DNA of 27,913 bases from contig JAEXAG010000034.1 in the NCBI GenBank assembly GCA_023394655.1, positions 1 through 27,913 on the forward strand, read 5' to 3'. Positions within the stretch are counted from its first letter, which is position 1; each line of letters begins with the position of its first letter. The notes beneath the pieces are model-generated. The model was given only the letters and a program-made list of their open reading frames with translations. It was not told where the DNA came from and ran no database searches. The DNA is from Pseudomonadota bacterium (lineage in GTDB: Bacteria > Pseudomonadota > Gammaproteobacteria > Xanthomonadales > Xanthomonadaceae). The position numbers and the translations under genes were made by a program. Of the stretch, positions 23,656 to 27,913 are shown one piece after another.

Positions 23656-24078
23656 TCAGAACGGCTTGCCGACCACCAGATAGACGATGCCGACCAGGAG
23701 CACCAGCGGGATCTCGTTGATCCAGCGCAGTGCGCGCGCCGAGGGCAGCGGGCGGCCGGCTTCGGCGGCCTTGAGCCAGCGCGCGATGACGATGCTGAAG
23801 ACGAACACCAGCGCCACCAGCAGCAGCTTGGCGTGCAGCCAGCCGCCGGCGAAACCGAAATGCAGCCACAGCGTCAGCCCCATCAGGAGCGCGATGCCGA
23901 ACAGCACGTGCCCGAAGCGGGAGAGCCGGCGTCCCATCAGCAGCAGCCGCTCGCGCACCGCGGGATGTTCGCCGGCCTCGGCCAGGTTCACCAGGATGCG
24001 CGGCAGGTACAGGACCGCCGACATCCAGCCGATCACGAACACGATGTGCAGGGTTTCGACAAGCAACTGCGGATGCAT
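23656..24078 (-). CDS. HemJ/CopD-family membrane protein, candidate protoporphyrinogen IX oxidase
   Basis: This 140-residue integral membrane protein has about four hydrophobic helices. It resembles HemJ in having His11 in the first helix (VETLHIVFVIGWMSAVLYLPRILV), Arg in RLSRFGHVLFGIA, the block GGWLHAKLLLVAL with Lys84, and the ending ALRWINEIPLVLLVGIVYLVVGK; these match the HemJ pattern WLHIKL and RALNEAPTILLVVIV. HemJ oxidises protoporphyrinogen IX to protoporphyrin IX. It may otherwise be annotated only as CopD-family. The ATG at 24078 has GGAGGAG upstream; the longer frame extends into the divergent methyltransferase. The gene is convergent with the patatin gene. Confidence 0.8.
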   Translation of the reverse strand: MHPQLLVETLHIVFVIGWMSAVLYLPRILVNLAEAGEHPAVRERLLLMGRRLSRFGHVLFGIALLMGLTLWLHFGFAGGWLHAKLLLVALVFVFSIVIARWLKAAEAGRPLPSARALRWINEIPLVLLVGIVYLVVGKPF

Positions 24079-24137
24079 GGAATCTCCTCCTCGGCGTCGC
24101 TGGGCATGGTAGCAATCCCGCGCGACCATGGGCCGGT

Positions 24138-24143
24138 TACGAT
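24138..24143 (+). promoter_or_regulatory. Possible -10 of the methyltransferase gene
   Basis: TACGAT lies 31 nt before the ATG, with GGAG at 24161-24164 in the leader. No clear -35. Confidence 0.3.
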
Positions 24144-24174
24144 GCCGGTCCGCGATGCAGGGAGTGAGTGGCCG

Positions 24175-24795
24175 ATGTCCGCCGGGAAACGCTACGACAG
24201 GGAATACTTTGACCGCTGGTACCGGAACGAAGCCATCCAGTCGCCACGACGGCTGGCGCGCAAGGTGGCCTTGGCGGTGGCGATGGCCGAATACCATCTG
24301 GAACGACCGATCCGCAGCGTGATCGACATCGGTGCCGGCGAGGCCGCTTGGCGCGCACCGCTGCTCAAGCTGCGTCCGGGCATCGAATACCTCGGCTTCG
24401 ATTCAAGCGCGTACGCGGTGCGCCGCTACGGCCGCACGCGCAACCTGCATTTCGCCCGCTTCGGGGATTTCCGCTACCTGCGCCCCTGCGCGCCGGCGGA
24501 TCTCCTGGTCTGCAGCGACGTGATGCACTATCTCGATGCCCGCGAGATCGGCCAGGGCCTGCCCGGGCTCGCCGAGCTGTGTGGCGGCGTCGCCTTCCTC
24601 GAAACCTTCACCGCCGAGGATGCCGCGCTGGGCGACGAAGAGGGCTTCCACGCCCGTCCGGCGCGCTGGTACCGGCAACGCTTCGCCCGCGCGGGCTTCG
24701 TCCAGATCGGCTCGCACGGCTGGCTGTCGCCGGCGCTGGCCGGCCATGCGGCCGCGCTGGAACACGCCGGTCCGCCGATGCGACAATCGATTTAA
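24175..24795 (+). CDS. Class I SAM-dependent methyltransferase
   Basis: This 206-residue Rossmann-fold methyltransferase has motif I VIDIGAGEAAWR (Asp51, GxG), a motif II acidic strand end (YLGFDSS) and the post-motif LLVCSDVMHYLDAREIGQGL, typical of small-molecule methyltransferases of the Methyltransf_11/25 type. The N-terminus MSAGKRYDREYFDRWYRNEA is a short helical cap shared by related unassigned proteins. The substrate cannot be named. The ATG at 24175 has GGAG 10 nt upstream; it is the first good start after the hemJ-like gene's divergent promoter. It is 56 nt upstream of phaZ on the same strand, but phaZ appears to have its own control. Confidence 0.85.
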   Translation: MSAGKRYDREYFDRWYRNEAIQSPRRLARKVALAVAMAEYHLERPIRSVIDIGAGEAAWRAPLLKLRPGIEYLGFDSSAYAVRRYGRTRNLHFARFGDFRYLRPCAPADLLVCSDVMHYLDAREIGQGLPGLAELCGGVAFLETFTAEDAALGDEEGFHARPARWYRQRFARAGFVQIGSHGWLSPALAGHAAALEHAGPPMRQSI

Positions 24796-24816
24796 CGACT
24801 CCGCCCCACGGGAGGA

Positions 24817-24837
24817 GTATGCTGCAATGCAGCATAC
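24817..24837. promoter_or_regulatory. 21-bp perfect palindrome before phaZ containing a PhaR-type box
   Basis: Arms GTATGCTGCA (24817-24826) and TGCAGCATAC (24828-24837) flank a single central A. The core CTGC-AAT-GCAG (24822-24832) fits the CTGC-N3-GCAG site published for PhaR of Rhodobacter sphaeroides and similar TGC-rich sites in Paracoccus. TATGCT (24818-24823) inside it could be the -10, and the Shine-Dalgarno GAGGA (24841-24845) follows. Binding would thus block transcription of phaZ. Confidence 0.7.
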
Positions 24838-24851
24838 GAAGAGGATTCCCC

Positions 24852-26102
24852 ATGCTGCTGTACCAGATGCACGAAAACGCCCGCGCCTGGATGGCGCCGA
24901 TCACCTACTGGTCCGAAGCCGTCGCCAAGATGTACACCGCGCCCGGCAGCTGGCTGAGCAGCCTGCCCGGCTCGCAGCGGATCGCCGCCGGCTACGAGCT
25001 GGTGCACCGCATCGGCAAGGATTACGAGAAACCGGATTTCGCCATCCACGACATCGAAGTGGAAGGCCTGTCGATCCCGGTGGTCGAGCGCGTGGCGATG
25101 GAAACGCCGTTCTGCCGCCTGCTGCGCTTCAAGCGCTACCACGACCAGGCCGACGGCCTTTCGCGCATGAAGGACGACCCGACGGTGCTGATCGTCGCGC
25201 CGCTCTCCGGCCATCACAGCACGCTGCTGCGCGACACCGTCAAGACGATGCTGAAGGACCACAAGGTCTACATCACCGACTGGACCGACGCGCGCATGGT
25301 GCCGAAGGACGCCGGCGCCTTCCATCTGGAGGATTACGTCGCCTGCATCGAGGATTTCATCCGCCACATCGGCGCCGAGAAGCTCCACGTGATGAGCGTC
25401 TGCCAGCCGACGGTGCCGGTGCTGGCCGCGGTCTCGCTGATGGCCGCGCGCGGCGAGCCCACGCCGCGTTCGCTGATCATGATGGGCGGCCCGATCGATG
25501 CCCGCGAATCGCCCACCCAGGTGAACGCACTGGCGATGAAGCGCCCGCTCTCATGGTTCCGCGACAACCTCATCCACGCCGTGCCGGCCAACTACCCCGG
25601 GCGTGGCCGCAAGGTGTATCCGGGCTTCCTGCAGTACATGGGCTTCGTCGCCATGAACCCGGAGCGCCACGCGATGTCGCACTGGGATTACTACCAGGAC
25701 CTGGTGAAGGGCGATCTCGAGACCGCCGCCGCCCACCGCCGCTTCTACGACGAATACAACGCGGTGCTGGACATGCCGGCCGAGTACTACCTCGACACCA
25801 TCCGCACCGTGTTCCAGGACTACCTGCTGCCGCGCGGCCTCTGGGACGTGCGCGGCGAGCGCGTCGATCCGGGCGCGATCCGCGAAACCGCGCTGCTGAC
25901 CATCGAGGGCGAGCTGGACGACATTTCCGGTGCCGGCCAGACCCGCGCCGCGCTGACGCTCTGCGGCACGGTGCCGGAGGCGCGCAAGAAGCACATCACC
26001 GTCGAAGGCGCCGGCCATTACGGCATCTTCAGCGGCCGCCGCTGGCGCAACATGGTCTACCCGCAGGTGCGGGATTTCATCGACTCGAACGACCACGCCT
26101 GA
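24852..26102 (+). CDS. phaZ: Intracellular poly(3-hydroxybutyrate) depolymerase
   Basis: This 416-residue cytosolic PHB depolymerase (PhaZ1/DepA type) attacks native amorphous PHB granules. It has the N-terminal family region MLLYQMHENARAWMAPITYWSEA and an alpha/beta-hydrolase core. The nucleophile is Cys184 in MSVCQPTVPV, a lipase-box-like motif with Cys in place of Ser, together with Asp356 (GELDDISG) and His389 (GAGHYGIFSG). These line up, offset by one, with Cys183, Asp355 and His388 of the Ralstonia eutropha enzyme as I remember it. GAGGA lies 6 nt before the ATG. It has no signal peptide, which separates it from secreted depolymerases. A perfect PhaR-type palindrome lies just upstream, and bdhA lies 2.4 kb upstream. 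No PHA synthase or phasin gene is in the window. Confidence 0.95.
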   Translation: MLLYQMHENARAWMAPITYWSEAVAKMYTAPGSWLSSLPGSQRIAAGYELVHRIGKDYEKPDFAIHDIEVEGLSIPVVERVAMETPFCRLLRFKRYHDQADGLSRMKDDPTVLIVAPLSGHHSTLLRDTVKTMLKDHKVYITDWTDARMVPKDAGAFHLEDYVACIEDFIRHIGAEKLHVMSVCQPTVPVLAAVSLMAARGEPTPRSLIMMGGPIDARESPTQVNALAMKRPLSWFRDNLIHAVPANYPGRGRKVYPGFLQYMGFVAMNPERHAMSHWDYYQDLVKGDLETAAAHRRFYDEYNAVLDMPAEYYLDTIRTVFQDYLLPRGLWDVRGERVDPGAIRETALLTIEGELDDISGAGQTRAALTLCGTVPEARKKHITVEGAGHYGIFSGRRWRNMVYPQVRDFIDSNDHA

Positions 26103-26147
26103 GCCGGGCCGCGCGCCCCCGGCGGCGACCGGCGTGGCGATGCGCGC

Positions 26148-26153
26148 TATGCT
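26148..26153 (+). promoter_or_regulatory. Possible -10 of the cyclophilin gene
   Basis: TATGCT lies 34 nt before the ATG. The 85-nt gap after phaZ is otherwise GC-rich, with no terminator-like hairpin that I can support. Confidence 0.35.
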
Positions 26154-26187
26154 CGCCTGCATTCCACGACCGCCCGGGACCGTACGC

Positions 26188-27111
26188 ATGCTCCGCAAAA
26201 ACGCCCTGTTCCTCGCCTTCGCCGCCATGCTGCAGCCCGTCGCCGCCAGCGCCGGGGATCCGCCGCCCTATCGCACCGCCAAGCAGATCATCGATGCCGC
26301 GCCGGACAGCGCCTGGCGCACGCCGGATCCGGAAAACCTGCTGTACATGGAGTTCGGCGAGGGCCGCCTGGCCATCATCGAACTGGCGCCGGCATTCGCG
26401 CCGCGCCACGTCGAGAACATCCGCCGGCTGGCGCGCGCCGGTTTCTGGGATGGCACCTCGATCTATCGCTCGCAGGACAATTTCGTCGTCCAGTTCGGCG
26501 ATGCCGATGCCGACGAGCCGGCACGCGCCAAGCCGATGCCCGCCGACGTGGCCCGGCAGCTGCCGGCCGAATTCGAGCGCGATGCCGCCGGCCTCGCCTT
26601 CACCGCGATGCCCGACCGCGACGGCTGGGCTGCCGAAACCGGCTTCGTCGACGGCTTCCCCGCAGCGCGCGAAAGTGCCGGCGGCAAGGCGTGGATGGCG
26701 CATTGCTACGCCAACCTCGGCGCCGGACGCGGCAATGCGCCGGACAGCAGCATCGGCGCCGAGCTCTACGTGGTCACCGGGCAATCGCCGCGCGCGCTCG
26801 ATCGCAACATCACCAGCGTCGGCCGGGTGCTGCGGGGCATGGAATACCTGAGCACCATCGCCCGCGGCCCGGAGCCGATGGGCTTCTACGAAGATGCCGC
26901 CCAACGCACGCCGATCACCCGCATCCGCCTCGGCAGCCAGGTGCCCGCCGCCGAACGCGTCGAGCTGGAAGTGATGCGCACGGACTCGGCGGATTTCATC
27001 GCGTCGGTGGAATCCCGGCGCAATCGCCGCGATGCCTGGTACGCGCGTCCCTCCGGCCACATCGACCTGTGCAACATCAGCGTGCCGGTGCGCCTGCGCA
27101 AGGGCAGCTGA
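26188..27111 (+). CDS. Exported cyclophilin-type peptidyl-prolyl isomerase
   Basis: This 307-residue protein starts with a signal peptide (MLRKNALFLAFAAMLQPVAASAG, cleavage likely after ASA). The mature part has cyclophilin-like blocks: LLYMEFGEGRLAIIELAPAFAPRHVENIRRLARAGFWDGTSIYRSQDNFVVQFGD, and later GKAWMAHCYANLGAGRGNAPDSSIGAELYVVTGQSPRALDRNITSVGRVLRGMEYL. Compared with small cyclophilins it carries an extra ~100-residue segment between these blocks and a C-terminal tail. Several usual active-site residues are altered (the typical GFN-x-x-F-HR becomes GFWDGTSIYRSQ, keeping an Arg), so isomerase activity may be reduced. The role would be periplasmic folding. The ATG at 26188 is chosen because it begins the signal peptide. 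Confidence 0.85.
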   Translation: MLRKNALFLAFAAMLQPVAASAGDPPPYRTAKQIIDAAPDSAWRTPDPENLLYMEFGEGRLAIIELAPAFAPRHVENIRRLARAGFWDGTSIYRSQDNFVVQFGDADADEPARAKPMPADVARQLPAEFERDAAGLAFTAMPDRDGWAAETGFVDGFPAARESAGGKAWMAHCYANLGAGRGNAPDSSIGAELYVVTGQSPRALDRNITSVGRVLRGMEYLSTIARGPEPMGFYEDAAQRTPITRIRLGSQVPAAERVELEVMRTDSADFIASVESRRNRRDAWYARPSGHIDLCNISVPVRLRKGS

Positions 27112-27175
27112 CGGCCCGCTGACCGGCCGGCGGCCGGCGTGTCGGAATCGTCACGCCGGGCCGGGCGCGGGCTGC

Positions 27176-27181
27176 TAGGCT
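27176..27181 (+). promoter_or_regulatory. Possible -10 of the small acidic protein gene
   Basis: TAGGCT lies 27 nt before the ATG, with GAGG at about 27198-27201 serving as a Shine-Dalgarno sequence. No clear -35. Confidence 0.3.
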
Positions 27182-27208
27182 CCGGGAAACCCGAGACGAG
27201 GCCACGAC

Positions 27209-27502
27209 ATGCCGCTCCTGAGAATGCGCATCACCGGCAGTGAAGACGATGTTCGCGTCATCACCAATCTGTTGCAGAGCCTGGACGGCATCGAGCACGT
27301 CGAGGAAATCAACGACCTGATGCCACACATGGACGATGCCGATTCCAGCTCCGCCGGCCTCTCCGACGTCAGCGGCCCCAGCGTGCATTCGCTGGAAGTG
27401 GATGCCCCGAATCCCGCCACTGCCCGACGCGTGCGCGAAGTGCTCGAAGAGCTGGCCTTCGATCTGGACGCGATGGTGGAGTTCGAGGAAGACGAAGACT
27501 GA
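27209..27502 (+). CDS. Small acidic protein of unknown function
   Basis: This is a 97-residue, strongly acidic protein with no signal or membrane segment. The N-terminal half (MPLLRMRITGSEDDVRVITNLLQSLDGIEHVEEINDL) and the C-terminal half (HSLEVDAPNPATARRVREVLEELAFDLDAMVEF) each have a strand-helix-strand pattern, suggesting a ferredoxin-like or ACT-like fold. They are joined by a Ser/Asp-rich loop with PHMDDADSSSAGLSDVSGP. Similar unassigned proteins occur in other proteobacteria, from memory. It is convergent with the sulfurtransferase gene, 9 nt away. Function is unknown. Confidence 0.75.
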   Translation: MPLLRMRITGSEDDVRVITNLLQSLDGIEHVEEINDLMPHMDDADSSSAGLSDVSGPSVHSLEVDAPNPATARRVREVLEELAFDLDAMVEFEEDED

Positions 27503-27511
27503 GGCCCTCGC

Positions 27512-27913
27512 TCAGGCCGGTCCGGTGGCGATCGGTCGCGCGGGATCGGAGATCCACCCGCTCCACGAACCCTTGTAGAGCCGCGCGCCGTGCAGGCCGG
27601 CATGCGCCATCGCCAGCAGGTGATGGCAGGCCGTGACGCCGGATCCGCACATCACCACCAAGTCGGAAGGCGTCCGCCCGCCGAGGAGTTCGGCGAACTC
27701 CGCGAACAGCACGTCGGCCGGCTTGAAGCGGCCATCGGCACCAAGGTTGTCGGCAAACGGCCGGTTCAACGCGCCAGGGACATGGCCGGCGCGCGTGTCG
27801 ATCGGCTCGAACTCGCCCCGGAACCGCTCAGGTGCGCGGGCATCGACCAGCACGCCGCCGTGCGCCAGGTGCGCGATGACATCCTCGTGGTCGAACAGTC
27901 GCGCCGGGTCGAA
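27512..27913 (-). CDS. sseA: 3-mercaptopyruvate sulfurtransferase-like protein, C-terminal part (partial)
   Basis: This is the C-terminal rhodanese domain of a two-domain sulfurtransferase. The frame is open to the window edge (133 codons in view) and continues out of the window. It begins FDPARLFDHEDVIAHLAHGGVLVDARAPERFRGE and has EPIDTRAGHVPGALNRPFADNL. The active-site loop is CGSGVTACHHLLA; the CGSGVT form points to mercaptopyruvate sulfurtransferase (SseA) rather than thiosulfate:cyanide rhodanese (CRKGVT). The C-terminus LYKGSWSGWISDPARPIATGPA is typical. The missing N-terminal domain lies beyond the window edge. Confidence 0.9.
   Translation of the reverse strand, partial: FDPARLFDHEDVIAHLAHGGVLVDARAPERFRGEFEPIDTRAGHVPGALNRPFADNLGADGRFKPADVLFAEFAELLGGRTPSDLVVMCGSGVTACHHLLAMAHAGLHGARLYKGSWSGWISDPARPIATGPA

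Noticed and set aside
27122..27175. GC-rich repeats (CCGGCCGG-like) after the cyclophilin gene
   Set aside because: Stems are short and imperfect with no T-run; expected in GC-rich DNA.

Overview
The window is GC-rich, gene-dense chromosomal DNA that looks like housekeeping backbone of a gammaproteobacterium in the Xanthomonadales (Lysobacteraceae/Xanthomonadaceae). Three things point there: the gene order lexA-recA-recX, a LexA helix-turn-helix of the Xanthomonas type with a matching box (GTAGTA-T-TACTAC), and the close relatedness I recognise for RecA, YggX and YbiI. This placement is by recognition, not by database search. I see no mobile element, CRISPR array, prophage or rRNA.

Layout. 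Positions 1-2804 hold a tightly coupled run on the + strand: the end of ftsY, an AsmA-like membrane-anchored protein, mutY and yggX, each joined by a 4-base stop/start overlap. A small lipoprotein (minus strand) and a tRNA-Phe with its own promoter and a strong terminator follow. Next come a WHy/LEA-like lipoprotein and a large acyl-CoA dehydrogenase. Positions 6004-8379 are the SOS module lexA, recA, recX; a LexA palindrome covers the lexA -10 region. Then come hutG (minus), lemA plus a large M48 peptidase (+), and a minus-strand group of a DadA-like oxidoreductase, glutathione reductase (gor) and a DUF2892 membrane protein. A SlyD-type isomerase (minus), two tandem NlpC/P60 peptidases and a Nudix hydrolase (+) follow. 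A minus-strand run carries a DAACS symporter, a bacterioferritin-like protein and a YbiI-type zinc-finger protein.

From 19765 to 26102 the theme is phosphate, lipid and polyhydroxybutyrate (PHB) metabolism: a lipoprotein alkaline phosphatase, 3-hydroxybutyrate dehydrogenase (bdhA), a patatin-like phospholipase, a HemJ-like membrane protein (minus), a small SAM methyltransferase and intracellular PHB depolymerase (phaZ). A secreted cyclophilin, a small acidic protein and the C-terminal part of a mercaptopyruvate sulfurtransferase close the window.

How the genes work together. PhaZ would release 3-hydroxybutyrate from PHB and BdhA would oxidise it to acetoacetate. The most interesting regulatory signal is a perfect 21-bp palindrome just upstream of phaZ; it contains CTGC-N3-GCAG, the form published for the PHB-sensing repressor PhaR. 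A one-mismatch copy sits at the equivalent place before bdhA. PHB mobilisation may therefore be one regulon here. A second recurrent signal is a -10-like hexamer 6-7 bases before an ATG that has no Shine-Dalgarno sequence (lexA, hutG, dadA-like, Nudix, patatin), suggesting frequent leaderless transcripts.
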